From Dactylosporangium aurantiacum (lineage in GTDB: Bacteria; Actinomycetota; Actinomycetes; Mycobacteriales; Micromonosporaceae): a stretch of 64,000 nucleotides of DNA. The notes below the pieces were generated by a model. That model was given only the letters and a program-made list of their open reading frames with translations, was not told the origin of the DNA and did no database searches. The stretch spans positions 114,516 to 178,515 of the forward strand of contig NZ_JNYJ01000016.1 in assembly GCF_000716715.1 (NCBI RefSeq). Reading direction: 5' to 3'. Below, piece by piece: positions 43,532-52,482 of the stretch. The position numbers were made by a program, and so were the translations under genes. Position 1 is the first letter of the stretch. The number at the start of each line of letters is the position of its first letter.

Positions 43532-43684
43532 ACACCGCCCACGCCCACGTCCCCTGAGCACCGCCCACGCCCACGTCCGCTGAACAGCACCCACGCCCGC
43601 GTCCCCTGAACAGCACCCACGCCCGCGTCCCCTGAACACCGCCCACGCCCGCATCCGCTGGACGCCGCCCACGCCCGGATCAAC
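43529..43684. repeat. Six 26-bp tandem repeats spanning the convergent gene junction
   Basis: Units begin at 43529, 43555, 43581, 43607, 43633 and 43659. The consensus starts TGAACACCGCCCACGCCC and ends GTCCCC or ATCCGC. Units 3 and 4 are identical; the last is degenerate. The first unit starts with the permease stop codon, and the last contains the stop of the convergent membrane-protein gene. The final permease codons also match the end of unit 5, as if the array grew out of the coding sequence. It has no palindromic spacer structure, so it is a minisatellite, not a CRISPR array. Confidence 0.9.
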
Positions 43685-44378
43685 CGGCGTGCGAGCCGCG
43701 CCGGAACACCGGCGGATGCACCAAGTCGACCGCCCACACGACGAGCGCGGCGGTGCCGGCGGCCAGGACCGCGCAGCTGATCGCGGCGGCCCCGAACGTG
43801 CCCACGGCGGCGCGCAGGTGCGGCACGATCAGGGAACCGCACACCATCGTGGACAGCGGCGCCAGCACCACCGCCCACACCAGCACCATGCCCTCGAAGC
43901 TCCGGCGCCGATGGACCGCCACGGTCAGCAGGGCCGCGACGGTGGTCATCGTCACCGCCAGGCCGAGGAAGATCAGCCAGCCGTCCACGGCACCGGTGTA
44001 GGCGCCGGTGTCCGAGCCGCGCCCTGCCCGGGTCACCCGGACGATCTTGCCGCCGTACGAGACGAGCTCCACCTCGTCGCCGACCGCCACGGCCGCGTAG
44101 AAGTCCTCGTCCACGTGGGCCGAACCGGCCGCGGTCTCGAGATGGTAGGTCTCCGGGTCGCCGGAGTGCCGCTTCTGCACCACCGTGGCGGGCTCGGACA
44201 CCAGGCAGTCACGTCGCTGGGGCGTGCCGGCGGCGCACGGCCGGGCCCGCTCACTCGCCGTCAGCCGCGCGGCGGCCCGCGCGAGCAGGACCGCCGTCAC
44301 GCCGGCAGCGGCGAGCGTGGTGAGCAGGACGGCGTAGGCGGCCACGTACCGCCGGACATCGGTATCGATGTACGGCAT
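43680..44378 (-). CDS. Membrane protein with an extracytoplasmic domain
   Basis: A 232-residue protein. One N-terminal helix (about 12-35) is followed by a domain of about 85 residues containing two Cys (ARPCAAG, RRDCLV) that could form a disulphide, and a small beta-domain (VDEDFYAAVAVGDEVELVSYGGKIVRV). Three further helices end the protein. The layout resembles actinobacterial proteins of unknown function with an OB/SH3-like external domain. It sits just beyond the likely terminator of the AvrD operon and is probably an independent gene. Confidence 0.65.
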   Translation of the reverse strand: MPYIDTDVRRYVAAYAVLLTTLAAAGVTAVLLARAAARLTASERARPCAAGTPQRRDCLVSEPATVVQKRHSGDPETYHLETAAGSAHVDEDFYAAVAVGDEVELVSYGGKIVRVTRAGRGSDTGAYTGAVDGWLIFLGLAVTMTTVAALLTVAVHRRRSFEGMVLVWAVVLAPLSTMVCGSLIVPHLRAAVGTFGAAAISCAVLAAGTAALVVWAVDLVHPPVFRRGSHAG

Positions 44379-44397
44379 TGTCGCAGAGCCCGGCGAG

Positions 44398-44431
44398 CGG
44401 GCCCGGCACCGCGGTCGCCGTGCCGGGCCCG
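44398..44431 (-). terminator. Strong hairpin terminator at the end of the AvrD operon
   Basis: A perfect 12-bp stem (CGGGCCCGGCAC / GTGCCGGGCCCG) with a 10-nt loop lies 15 nt beyond the ACP stop, between it and the next gene start. There is no T-tract. It separates the nine-gene operon from the membrane-protein gene. Confidence 0.75.
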
Positions 44432-44446
44432 GCGCGAGAGTCGCCG

Positions 44447-44671
44447 TCAGACCGGGGCCCGGTCGCCGACCAGCGCGGCGACCCGCTCCGGCGTGCCGGC
44501 CACCAGCAGGTCGTCCTCGGTGAGGTTGACCCCGTGGTCCCGCTTGAGCTGGGTGGCCAGTTCCAGCAGCACCAGCGAGTCCAGGTCGAGGTCGGTGAAG
44601 GGCGTGTCCGCGGCGACTGGGGCGGCGGTGCGCTCCGCCACGAAGGTGGTGATCTTCTCGGTGAGCTGCAT
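44447..44671 (-). CDS. Acyl carrier protein, last gene of the AvrD operon
   Basis: A 74-residue acyl carrier protein. The phosphopantetheine attachment site is Ser32 in DLDLDSLVLLEL, with a helical, acidic profile throughout. It follows the KAS III gene by 30 nt. As a dedicated carrier next to KAS III and AvrD, it would hold the beta-ketoacyl intermediate that AvrD uses. GGAAGG precedes the ATG. Confidence 0.88.
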   Translation of the reverse strand: MQLTEKITTFVAERTAAPVAADTPFTDLDLDSLVLLELATQLKRDHGVNLTEDDLLVAGTPERVAALVGDRAPV

Positions 44672-44701
44672 GGCGAGATTCCTTCCCGGAGTACGGAGTT
44701 C

Positions 44702-45694
44702 CTACAGGTCGGGCCAGATCAGAGCCGTCGAGGCCCAGCTCAGGCCGCCGCCGAACGCGGTCAGCACGACGCGGTCGCCGGCCTCGAGGCGGCCGTCTGC
44801 GGTCGCCTCGGACAGCAGCAGGGGGATGGACGCGGCCGAGGTGTTGCCGACGTGGTCGACGTTGGAGAGCATCCGCTCCCGCGGCATGCGCAGCACGTCC
44901 GCGACGGTGTGCAGGATGCGGATATTGGCCTGGTGCGCCACGCACCAGTCGACGTCGGCGCCGGTCCAGCCGACCCGGCCCAGCAGCCGCTGGGACGACC
45001 CGGCCATGTGCTCCACCGCCTGGGTGAACAGGTCCCGGCCCCGCATCGTGAGGTACTCGTTGGCCAGCTCCGGCGCGTGCGGGTGGGAACGCTGCCGTGA
45101 ACCGCCGCCGGGCACGACCGCGAGCGCGCGGCGGTCGCCGTCGCTGCCGGCGTCGAAGCCCAGCAGCGAGCCCGCCTCCCCCGCGGTGCCGGCCCGCAGG
45201 ACGGCCGCCCCGGCGCCGTCACCGAAGATGATGGCGGTGGAGCGGTCCGCCGGGTCGAGCCGGGTCGACCACAGGTCGGCGCCGATGACCAGCACCCGTT
45301 CCGCGGCGCCGATCGCGATGGCGCCGGCCGCGGCGGTCAGCGCGTAGACGAAGCCGGCGCACGCCGCCGACACGTCGTAGGCGGCGACCTGACCCAGGCC
45401 GAGGTTCGCCGCAACCTCGGGCGCGGTGGCCGGCATCGGCTGGTTGCCGGTGCTGGTGGCGAGCACCACGAGGTCGACGTCGCGGACCCCGGCGGATTTG
45501 AGGGCCCGCTCGCCCGCCTCGGCGGCGAGGTCACCGGTCACGGTGCCGGCGTCGGCCCAGTGCCGTTGCTGGATGCCGGTGCGGCTGCGGATCCACTCGT
45601 CGTTGGTGCCCAGCGACTGGGCGAGTTCCTCGTTGGTGACGCGGCGCGGCGGCACGTAACCGCCGATGCCCGTCAGGACCGCCGTCGGGCTCAT
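44702..45694 (-). CDS. Beta-ketoacyl-ACP synthase III (FabH-like)
   Basis: A 330-residue KAS III. The catalytic triad is complete: Cys112 in VSAACAGF, His254 in AHQANIRI and Asn284 in HVGNTSAASIP. The family C-terminus FGGGLSWASTALIWP is present. It condenses an acyl-CoA starter with malonyl-ACP. The ATG at 45694 follows GGAAAGG and overlaps the AvrD stop by 4 nt. The upstream BCKDH genes suggest branched acyl-CoA starters, and the downstream ACP the likely product carrier. Confidence 0.92.
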   Translation of the reverse strand: MSPTAVLTGIGGYVPPRRVTNEELAQSLGTNDEWIRSRTGIQQRHWADAGTVTGDLAAEAGERALKSAGVRDVDLVVLATSTGNQPMPATAPEVAANLGLGQVAAYDVSAACAGFVYALTAAAGAIAIGAAERVLVIGADLWSTRLDPADRSTAIIFGDGAGAAVLRAGTAGEAGSLLGFDAGSDGDRRALAVVPGGGSRQRSHPHAPELANEYLTMRGRDLFTQAVEHMAGSSQRLLGRVGWTGADVDWCVAHQANIRILHTVADVLRMPRERMLSNVDHVGNTSAASIPLLLSEATADGRLEAGDRVVLTAFGGGLSWASTALIWPDL

Positions 45695-46722
45695 GTCGTC
45701 GTCCTTTCCTGAAGGCCGGGCAGTTGGTGCGCGACCGCGCACGCGATGCTCAGGTGGTCGTAGTCGGCCTCGATGCGGGCCGAGCGCCACTGCGCGCCGT
45801 CGCCCGCGGTCAACAGCTGCGCGTCGGCGAGCCGGGCCCGCAGCACGCCCGACCCGGTGGCCGGGCGGCCGGGGTCGGCGGTCTCGAGCGTGGTCTGGCG
45901 CATCCACAGCGTGTGGCTGTCCGCGCGCCGTACCCCGTCGAGCTCGTACAGCAGCACCTGGCCGAGCTGGATCGCGGCCACGAACGCGTCGATGACGGAC
46001 ACCCCGCGGTGCGCCGCGCTGTCCAGGCCGGTCAGCTCCAGCTCGTCCGGTGTCGTCCAGGTGACCCCGAGCCGGGCGGTGGCCGCCCGGGCCGGCAGGT
46101 CCAGCGCGACGTCCTCGACGTGCTGCGTCTTGTCCCGGTGCGCGGCCGCGTACGGGCGCCGCCGCGCGGGGCCCAGTGCCGCGTCCGCGTCGGCGTAGCG
46201 GGCGATGACGGCGGCCGGCGTGCCCGCCGGGTGCAGCACCTCGGCCCGGGCCCGCAGCTTGCCGACCTGGCAGTCCACCACCGACACCATGAGGTCGCCG
46301 GCGCCGGGCACCGGGGTCGGCGCGGCGATGCGGGCGCGGACCGCGAAGCCGGCGAGCTCCTCCTCGACGGGGCTGCTGCCGGCCAGCAGCCGGACCCGGC
46401 GCAGCCGCAGCGCGGCCCGGTCCGCCGGGGTGAGGCCGCGGGCCCGGGTCAGGTGCACCTCGGCGGTCTCGGCGGCGATCAGCAGCACGTCGATGCTGCT
46501 CAGGTGCGGCAGCTGGTCGACGGAGCCCTTGCGGGACCAGTCGGCCGGGTAGGACACCGCCGCCGACGCCTCGACCGTGCCGGCGCCGTCGGGGCCGGCG
46601 GTGACCGCGATGTCGGTGAGCCGCTGCTCGGCGCGCTTGTAGCCGGCGCCGAAGAACCGGTGCGCGCCCGGGCCGAGGTAGTCGTCGATGCCCGGCGAGC
46701 GGGTGGGCGACGTCGTCGTCAT
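45691..46722 (-). CDS. AvrD-family protein (syringolide-type condensing enzyme)
   Basis: A 343-residue protein that I recognise as AvrD-like. It has the opening YLGPGAHRFFGAGYKRAEQR, then YPADWSRKGSVDQLPHLSSID, VVDCQVGKLR, the second-half motif VIDAFVAAIQLGQVLLYELD, ADSHTLWMRQTT and the C-terminal IACAVAHQLPG. The two halves look like tandem hot-dog domains. Pseudomonas syringae AvrD directs synthesis of syringolides from a beta-ketoacyl group and a pentulose, a role parallel to AfsA in A-factor synthesis. The adjacent KAS III and ACP would provide the beta-ketoacyl substrate. It overlaps the KAS III gene by 4 nt and follows ilvN by 4 nt. Confidence 0.87.
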   Translation of the reverse strand: MTTTSPTRSPGIDDYLGPGAHRFFGAGYKRAEQRLTDIAVTAGPDGAGTVEASAAVSYPADWSRKGSVDQLPHLSSIDVLLIAAETAEVHLTRARGLTPADRAALRLRRVRLLAGSSPVEEELAGFAVRARIAAPTPVPGAGDLMVSVVDCQVGKLRARAEVLHPAGTPAAVIARYADADAALGPARRRPYAAAHRDKTQHVEDVALDLPARAATARLGVTWTTPDELELTGLDSAAHRGVSVIDAFVAAIQLGQVLLYELDGVRRADSHTLWMRQTTLETADPGRPATGSGVLRARLADAQLLTAGDGAQWRSARIEADYDHLSIACAVAHQLPGLQERTTT

Positions 46723-46726
46723 GCGC

Positions 46727-47263
46727 TCACACCCCCGACCGCTCGAGCCGGCCGCGGGCCACGGCGAACGGCTCGGGCACCGGCGCGCAGCCCTCCAGCG
46801 CCACGGCGCCCGAGCGGACCACCTCGCGCACCCCGAACTCGGCCAGCAGGGCCAGCAGCGAGGCCAGCTCCGACGCCGTCCCGACGGCCTGCACCACGAT
46901 CTCGGCGGCGCCGACCTGCTCGGTGCTGGCGTGGAAGAGCCGCAGCACCTCGCCGATGCGCGCGTGGGCGGTCTCGCCCTCGGCGGCGACCTTCATCAGG
47001 ATCAGCTCGCGGCGCACCGCGAGCGCGGGGTCCAGCGGCACCGCGGCCCGGACGTCGTACAGGTTGTCCAGCTGCGCCGCGATCTGCGTGATCGGCTGCC
47101 GCGCGCTGTCCACGACGACGGTCACGCGGGCCACGTCGGGCCGTTCGCTCGGGCCGGCGGCCAGCGAGTCCACGGCGAAGCCGCGCCGGGACAGCAGCGC
47201 CGTGATCCGGGTCAGTGACCACGGCGTGTTCTCCACGAATACGGAAAGGGTCCGGTGTTCCAT
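46727..47263 (-). CDS. ilvN: Acetolactate synthase small (regulatory) subunit
   Basis: A 178-residue protein. The N-terminal ACT domain is LSVFVENTPWSLTRITALLSRRGF (about 5-80), followed by ALS_ss_C with ELILMKVAAEG. IlvN raises ALS activity and gives valine feedback. The start is the ATG at 47263 (AGGAG 11 nt upstream); a GTG at 47275 is possible but has no room for a ribosome site. The C-terminal domain appears complete. It sits directly before avrD in an operon unrelated to ilvC or leu genes, so it seems dedicated to the pathway. Confidence 0.9.
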   Translation of the reverse strand: MEHRTLSVFVENTPWSLTRITALLSRRGFAVDSLAAGPSERPDVARVTVVVDSARQPITQIAAQLDNLYDVRAAVPLDPALAVRRELILMKVAAEGETAHARIGEVLRLFHASTEQVGAAEIVVQAVGTASELASLLALLAEFGVREVVRSGAVALEGCAPVPEPFAVARGRLERSGV

Positions 47264-47287
47264 AGCGTTGTCCACTCCTGTACCGAG

Positions 47288-49057
47288 TCAGTCGCCGGCG
47301 TCGCCGAAGTCGGGGCGTACGTCGCGGGCCGCCATGATGTCGTCGTTGGACGTGCCGGCCGGCACCATCGGCCACACCATGGCGTCCTGGTTGACCACGA
47401 AGTCCACGACGACGGGTGCGTCGTCCAGGGCCATCGCCTTCTCGATGGTCGCGTCGAGCTCCTCCGGGTAGGTGCAGCGCAGCCCGTGGCAGCCCATCGC
47501 CTCGGCGAGCCGGACGAAGTCGGGCAGCCGGCCGCCGGGGCCGTCGCCGGCGCCGGGGTGCAGCGTGGTGTGCGAGAAGCGCCGGTCGTAGAACAGGTCC
47601 TGCCACTGCCGGACCATGCCGAGCGTGCCGTTGTTGATCACCGCGACCTTGATCGGGAGCCGGTTGACCGCGCAGGTCACCAGCTCCTGGCCGGTCATCT
47701 GGAAACAGCCGTCGCCGTCGATCGCCCACACCGGCACGTCCGGCAGGCCCGCCTTGGCGCCCATCGCGGCCGGCACCGCGTAGCCCATCGTGCCGGCGCC
47801 ACCGGAGTTGAGCCAGGTGTACGGCCGTTCGTGCGGCAGGAACTGGGCGGCCCACATCTGGTGCTGGCCGACCCCGGAGGTGAACACGGTGCCCGGTGCC
47901 GCCAGCTCGCCGATGCGCCGGATCACCCGCTGCGGGGCCAGCCCCGGGCCGGTCTCGTCGAAGCCGGGCGGGAACCGTGCCCGCCAGGCGTCGATCTGCC
48001 GCCACCAGCGCGTGTAGTTGCCGCGCCGGCCGGCCGCGTGCTCGGCCCGCAGCACCGGCACGAGGCGGGTCAGCACCTCGCGGGCGTCGCCGACGATACC
48101 GATGTGCGCGGGCACGTTCTTGGAGATCTCCGCCGGGTCGATGTCGATGTGCACGACGGTGGCGCCGGGGGCGAACGTGTCGGTGCGGCCGGTGACCCGG
48201 TCGTCGAAGCGGGCCCCGATCGCGATGACGAGGTCGGCGCGTTGCAGCGCGGCGACCGCGGGCACCGAGCCGTGCATGCCGGGCATGCCCAGGTGCAGCG
48301 GGTGGCTGCCGGGGAAGGCGCCGAGCGCCATCAGCGTGGTCGTCACCGGCGCGCCGGTGAGCTCGGCGAGCTCCCGCAGCGGCTGCACGGCACGGGCCTT
48401 GAGCACGCCGCCGCCGACGTACAGCACCGGCCGGCTGGCCCTGGTCAGCAGCCGGGCCGCGGCCCGGACCGCCCGCGCGTCCGGTGGCCGCACCGGGCGC
48501 ACGCCGGGCGGCACGGGCGGCGGCGGCCAGGCGAACGCGGTCGTGCCCTGCAGCGCGTCCTTGGTGATGTCGACCAGCACCGGGCCCGGACGGCCGCCGG
48601 TGGCGATGCGAAACGCCGTGGCGATGGCCGGGGCGATCTGGGCCGCGTCGCTCACCTGCAGGCTGTGCCGGGTGATCGGCAGCGTCATGCCGCAGATGTC
48701 GACCTCCTGGAACGCGTCGGTGCCCAGCACCCCGGACGGCACCTGACCGGTGATCGCGACGACGGGCACGGAGTCCAGGTACGCGTCGGCGAGCGGGGTG
48801 ACGAGGTTCGTCGCGCCCGGCCCGGACGTCGCCATGCACACGCCGACCCGGCCGGTCGCCTGGGCGTACCCGGTGGCCGCGTGGCCGGCACCCTGCTCGT
48901 GCCGGACCAGGACGTGCCGGATCGCGGTCGACTGGTACAGCGGGTCGTACGCCGGCAGGATCGCGCCGCCGGGGATGCCGAACACGGTGTCGGCCCCGGC
49001 CCGCTCCAGCGCGGCGACCAGTGCCTGCGCGCCGGTGATGGGTTCGGCGTGGGTCAT
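47288..49057 (-). CDS. ilvB: Acetolactate synthase large subunit
   Basis: A 589-residue ThDP enzyme. The catalytic Glu54 is in [10 protein letters not shown], the FAD/central domain has [13 protein letters not shown] residues ([10 protein letters not shown]), and the ThDP/Mg motif [12 protein letters not shown]...INN lies in the C-terminal third. [10 protein letters not shown] is characteristic of AHAS rather than other ThDP decarboxylases. It makes 2-acetolactate or 2-aceto-2-hydroxybutyrate, precursors of branched 2-oxoacids. It is flanked by BCKDH E2 and ilvN within one operon. IlvC and IlvD are not here and would come from primary metabolism. Confidence 0.93.
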   Translation of the reverse strand: MTHAEPITGAQALVAALERAGADTVFGIPGGAILPAYDPLYQSTAIRHVLVRHEQGAGHAATGYAQATGRVGVCMATSGPGATNLVTPLADAYLDSVPVVAITGQVPSGVLGTDAFQEVDICGMTLPITRHSLQVSDAAQIAPAIATAFRIATGGRPGPVLVDITKDALQGTTAFAWPPPPVPPGVRPVRPPDARAVRAAARLLTRASRPVLYVGGGVLKARAVQPLRELAELTGAPVTTTLMALGAFPGSHPLHLGMPGMHGSVPAVAALQRADLVIAIGARFDDRVTGRTDTFAPGATVVHIDIDPAEISKNVPAHIGIVGDAREVLTRLVPVLRAEHAAGRRGNYTRWWRQIDAWRARFPPGFDETGPGLAPQRVIRRIGELAAPGTVFTSGVGQHQMWAAQFLPHERPYTWLNSGGAGTMGYAVPAAMGAKAGLPDVPVWAIDGDGCFQMTGQELVTCAVNRLPIKVAVINNGTLGMVRQWQDLFYDRRFSHTTLHPGAGDGPGGRLPDFVRLAEAMGCHGLRCTYPEELDATIEKAMALDDAPVVVDFVVNQDAMVWPMVPAGTSNDDIMAARDVRPDFGDAGD

Positions 49058-49070
49058 GGTGGTCCGCCTC

Positions 49071-50363
49071 TCAGACGATGAGCCGTTCGGGGCGCTCCAG
49101 GGCGGCCGCGATCGTGGTCAGCACCCGGGCGCCGAGCGCGCCGTCGACCACCCGGTGGTCGAAGGCGAGGGTCAGCGTGGTCACCTGCCGGAGCCGGACC
49201 CGGCCCTTGTGCTCCCACGGCCGGCGGCGGATCGCGCCGAACGCGAGGATCGCGGGCTCGCCCGGGTTGAGGATCGGCGTGCCGTCGTCGACGCCGAGCG
49301 CGCCGATGTTGGTGATGGTGACGGTGCCGCCGGTCATCTCCGCGGGCGTCGTCGTGCCCGTCCGGGCCCGTTCGGTCAGGTCGGTGAGGGCCGCGGCGAG
49401 GTCGGGCAGCGTGAGCGTGTGCGCGTCCTTGACGTTCGGCACCAGCAGCCCGCGCGAGCCGGCCACGGCGATGCCCAGGTTGACGTGGTCGCGGGGCACG
49501 ATCTGCTCGCGTCCGGCGTCCCACACCGCGTTGATGCCGGGGTTGCGGGCGACGGCGCCGAGCAGCGCGCGGGCCACCAGCAGCAGCGCCGTGACCTTGC
49601 GGCCGGCGAGGGCCGGGTCGGCGCGCAGGCGGTCGACCAGCTTCACGGTGCGGGTCACGTCGACGGTGATGGACTCGCTGGCGTGCGGGGCGGTGAAGGC
49701 GCTGGCGACCATCGCCCGCGCCATGGCCCGCTGCACCGACACCGGCTGCGGCCCGGCGACAGGCCGCTGCTCGGCGACCGGCGGTGCGGTGACCGGTGGC
49801 CCGGCCGGCGGCGGCCCGACCGGCTGCCCGGGAACCGGCCGCTGCTCGGCGACCGGCGGCCCGGCCGGCGGCGCGGGGGCCGGCTGTGCCGGGACCGTGG
49901 CCGGCCGGGCCGAGGCGGACTGGACATCGGTCCGGGTGATGGTGGCGCCGGGTCCGGTCGGGGTCACCGCGTGCAGGTCCACGCCGAGGGTCTTGGCGAG
50001 GCGGCGCACCGGCGGCTTGGCGGCGGACGGACCCCGGGACGCGCCCGCGGCCGCCCGCCGCGCCGCCCACCGGCTGGCCGCCGGCGCGGTGACGCCGTAG
50101 CCGACCAGCACGGCGCTGGATTCGACGGCCACCACGACGATCGGGGTACCGACGTCGACGGTGGCGCCTTCGGCGGCGCGGATCTCGTGGATCACGCCGT
50201 CGAACGGGATGGGCAGCTCGACGGTCGCCTTGACGGTCTCGACCTCGCACACCGGCGTGCCGTCGGTGACGCGGTCGCCGACGGCGACGTGCCAGCGCAC
50301 GATCTCGGCGGTCAGCAGTCCTTCGCCGAGGTCCGGCAGGTGGAACTGGCGCAGTTCGGGCAT
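49071..50363 (-). CDS. Branched-chain 2-oxoacid dehydrogenase E2 (dihydrolipoyl acyltransferase)
   Basis: A 430-residue E2. The lipoyl domain (1-80) has the lipoylated Lys45 in ETVKATVEL, with Val where Asp is usual. A peripheral-subunit-binding domain lies at about 115-148 and the catalytic domain contains FDHRVVDG (His403, Asp407). The linker before the catalytic domain is Pro/Ala/Gly-rich and repeats PPVAEQRPV twice. It transfers the acyl group from E1 to CoA. With E1alpha and E1beta it makes the BCKDH core; no E3 gene is present, so a shared lipoamide dehydrogenase is presumed. Confidence 0.92.
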   Translation of the reverse strand: MPELRQFHLPDLGEGLLTAEIVRWHVAVGDRVTDGTPVCEVETVKATVELPIPFDGVIHEIRAAEGATVDVGTPIVVVAVESSAVLVGYGVTAPAASRWAARRAAAGASRGPSAAKPPVRRLAKTLGVDLHAVTPTGPGATITRTDVQSASARPATVPAQPAPAPPAGPPVAEQRPVPGQPVGPPPAGPPVTAPPVAEQRPVAGPQPVSVQRAMARAMVASAFTAPHASESITVDVTRTVKLVDRLRADPALAGRKVTALLLVARALLGAVARNPGINAVWDAGREQIVPRDHVNLGIAVAGSRGLLVPNVKDAHTLTLPDLAAALTDLTERARTGTTTPAEMTGGTVTITNIGALGVDDGTPILNPGEPAILAFGAIRRRPWEHKGRVRLRQVTTLTLAFDHRVVDGALGARVLTTIAAALERPERLIV

Positions 50364-50382
50364 GGTCGCGTTCCCTCGGCGG

Positions 50383-51396
50383 TCAGTACGCCAGCGCGCG
50401 CTCGACGGCGTCGAGCACCCGGTCGGCGTCCGGCAGGTAACCGTGCTCCAGGCGGGCCGGTGGGTAGGGGGTGTGGAAGCCGCCGACCCGCAGCACCGGC
50501 GCCTGGAGGCGGTGGAAGCAGCGCTCGGTGATCCGGGCGGCGATCTCCGCGCCGGCGCCGAAGAACACCGGTGCCTCGTGCGCGACGACCAGCCGGCCGG
50601 TCCGCCCGACGGAGTCGGCGACGGTGTCGAAGTCCAGCGGTGAGATCGACCGCAGGTCGAGCACCTCCAGGTCGATGCCCGCCGGGCCGGCCACCTCGGC
50701 CGCCTCCAGGCAGGTGCGCACCATCGGCCCGTACGCGGCGACGGTGACGTCCCGCCCCCGGCGGACCACCCGGGCCGAGTACGGCCCGACGTCGGGGCCG
50801 GCCGGGTCCACCGGACCGGTCTCGTAGTACCGCCGCTTGGGCTCGAAGAAGATCACCGGGTCGGCGCCGCGGATCGCCTGGCGCAGCATCCAGTGCGCGT
50901 CGCCCGGGGTCGCCGGTGCCATCACCCGCACCCCGGCGACGTGCGCGAACAGTGCCTCCGGCGACTCGCTGTGGTGCTCGACGGCGCCGATGCCACCGCC
51001 GTACGGGATGCGCACGACGACCGGCAGCGTGATGGTGCCCGCCGAGCGCTGGTGCAGCTTGGCCAGCTGGGTGACGATCTGGTCGTAGCCGGGGAAGACG
51101 AACCCGTCGAACTGGATCTCCGCCACCGGCCGGAAACCGCGCAGCGCCAGGCCGATCGCGGTACCGATGATCGCCGACTCGGCCAGCGGCGTGTCCAGCA
51201 CCCGCTCCTCGCCGAACTCGCGCTGCAGGCCGTCGGTCACCCGGAAGACCCCGCCGAGCCGGCCGATGTCCTCGCCGAGCAGGATCACCTTCGGGTCCTC
51301 GGTCATGGCGGCGCGCAGCGCCGTGTTGATCGCCCGGCCCAGCGGCAGCTGGGTGACGGTGCCGGGCGCGGCCGCCTCGGGCAGCGTGAGCGTCAT
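50383..51396 (-). CDS. Branched-chain 2-oxoacid dehydrogenase E1 beta
   Basis: A 337-residue transketolase-like beta subunit with LGEDIGRLGGVFRVTDGL, TPLAESAIIGTAIGLA, EIQFDGFVFPGYDQI (the E1beta signature), RIPYGGGIGAVEHHSES and the C-terminal LDLRSISPLD. The ATG at 51396 overlaps the E1alpha stop by 4 nt. E1alpha and E1beta decarboxylate 2-oxoisovalerate, 2-oxoisocaproate and 2-oxo-3-methylvalerate and acylate E2. Confidence 0.93.
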   Translation of the reverse strand: MTLTLPEAAAPGTVTQLPLGRAINTALRAAMTEDPKVILLGEDIGRLGGVFRVTDGLQREFGEERVLDTPLAESAIIGTAIGLALRGFRPVAEIQFDGFVFPGYDQIVTQLAKLHQRSAGTITLPVVVRIPYGGGIGAVEHHSESPEALFAHVAGVRVMAPATPGDAHWMLRQAIRGADPVIFFEPKRRYYETGPVDPAGPDVGPYSARVVRRGRDVTVAAYGPMVRTCLEAAEVAGPAGIDLEVLDLRSISPLDFDTVADSVGRTGRLVVAHEAPVFFGAGAEIAARITERCFHRLQAPVLRVGGFHTPYPPARLEHGYLPDADRVLDAVERALAY

Positions 51397-52481
51397 GCCG
51401 GTGTCCTTTCGGCTGCGGCGAACGACGACTGGTAGTCGGCGAACCAGGCCCGCTCCTCCTCGACGAGGGGGTGGGCGTCGGCGTAGACGTGGGAGAACAT
51501 GTGCTCCACCGGCGGGTCGGGCATGCCCCGCACCGCCGCGCGGATGTCGAGGGCGGCCCGCTCGGCGTCGGCGTCGACGGCCGCGAAGAACCCGGCGTCC
51601 GCGTGCGCCTCCCGCTCCAGGTGGGTGCGCAGCCGGGCGATCGGGTCGCGGCGGCGCCACTGGTCCTCCTCGGCGCTCGTCCGGTACCGGCTCGGGTCGT
51701 CCGACGTGGTGTGGGCGCCCATCCGGTACGTCTCGGCCTCGATCAGCGTCGGCCCGTGCCCGCGCCGGGCCCGCTCCAGCGCCGCCTCGGTCACCGCCAG
51801 GCAGGCCAGCACGTCGTTGCCGTCGACCCGCACGCCCGGCAGACCGAAGCCGTCCGCCCGCCGGTGGATCGGTGCGCGGGTCTGCCGGTGCACCGGCGCG
51901 GAGATCGCCCACTGGTTGTTCTGGCAGAAGAACACCACCGGTGCCTGGTACACCGCGGCGAAGTTGAGCGCCTCGTTGAAGTCGCCCTGGCTGGTGGCGC
52001 CGTCACCGAAGTAGACGATGACCGCGCCGCCGGCACCCTCCGCGGCCATGCCCATCGCGTAGCCGGTGGCGTGCAGCGTCTGGGCGCCGATGACGAGCGT
52101 GTACAGGTGGAAGTCGTGCCGGGCCGGGTGCCAGCCGCCGTGGTGGACGCCGCGGTACATCGTGAAGACGTCCATCGGGGGCAGCCCCCGGCAGAGGGCC
52201 ACCGCGTGGTCGCGGTAGCTGGGGAAGACGTGGTCGCCGTCGCGGACCGCGCGGGCGGAGCCGACCTGCGCCGCCTCCTGGCCGAGCAGCGACGGCCACA
52301 GCGCGAGCTCGCCCTGCCGCTGCAGCCGCACCCCCTCGGCGTCGACGCGGCGGGCCAGGACCATGTCGCGGTACAGGCCGCGCAGCCGCTCGGCGTCGGC
52401 GGTCACCTGGTACCCGGGGTGCCCGACCCGCTCCCCGTCGGCGGTGAGCAGGCGCACGGTCGGTTCTTCGGTCGTACCCAT
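51393..52481 (-). CDS. Branched-chain 2-oxoacid dehydrogenase E1 alpha
   Basis: A 362-residue ThDP-binding subunit. The cofactor motif GDGATSQGDFNEALNFA...NNQ runs from 159 to 190. QEAAQVGSARAVRDGDHVFPSYRDHAVAL and the phosphorylation-loop-like RMGAHTTSDDPSRYR are typical of actinomycete BkdA. It starts 1 nt after the stop of the P-loop gene, so translation is tightly coupled. Confidence 0.93.
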   Translation of the reverse strand: MGTTEEPTVRLLTADGERVGHPGYQVTADAERLRGLYRDMVLARRVDAEGVRLQRQGELALWPSLLGQEAAQVGSARAVRDGDHVFPSYRDHAVALCRGLPPMDVFTMYRGVHHGGWHPARHDFHLYTLVIGAQTLHATGYAMGMAAEGAGGAVIVYFGDGATSQGDFNEALNFAAVYQAPVVFFCQNNQWAISAPVHRQTRAPIHRRADGFGLPGVRVDGNDVLACLAVTEAALERARRGHGPTLIEAETYRMGAHTTSDDPSRYRTSAEEDQWRRRDPIARLRTHLEREAHADAGFFAAVDADAERAALDIRAAVRGMPDPPVEHMFSHVYADAHPLVEEERAWFADYQSSFAAAERTPA

Positions 52482-52482
52482 G

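Noticed and set aside
39959..43672. A 1237-residue antisense frame opposite the permease genes
   Set aside because: Arg/Gly/Asp-rich shadow translation without motifs; the plus strand encodes coherent FtsX domains. It only starts as an open frame because the 26-bp repeats lack stops in that frame.
43529..43684. CRISPR array
   Set aside because: The 26-bp units are directly adjacent with no unique spacers, and no cas genes are nearby.
45691..46722. AfsA/ScbA-type A-factor synthase
   Set aside because: The protein also has two hot-dog-like halves, but its specific motifs match AvrD rather than AfsA.
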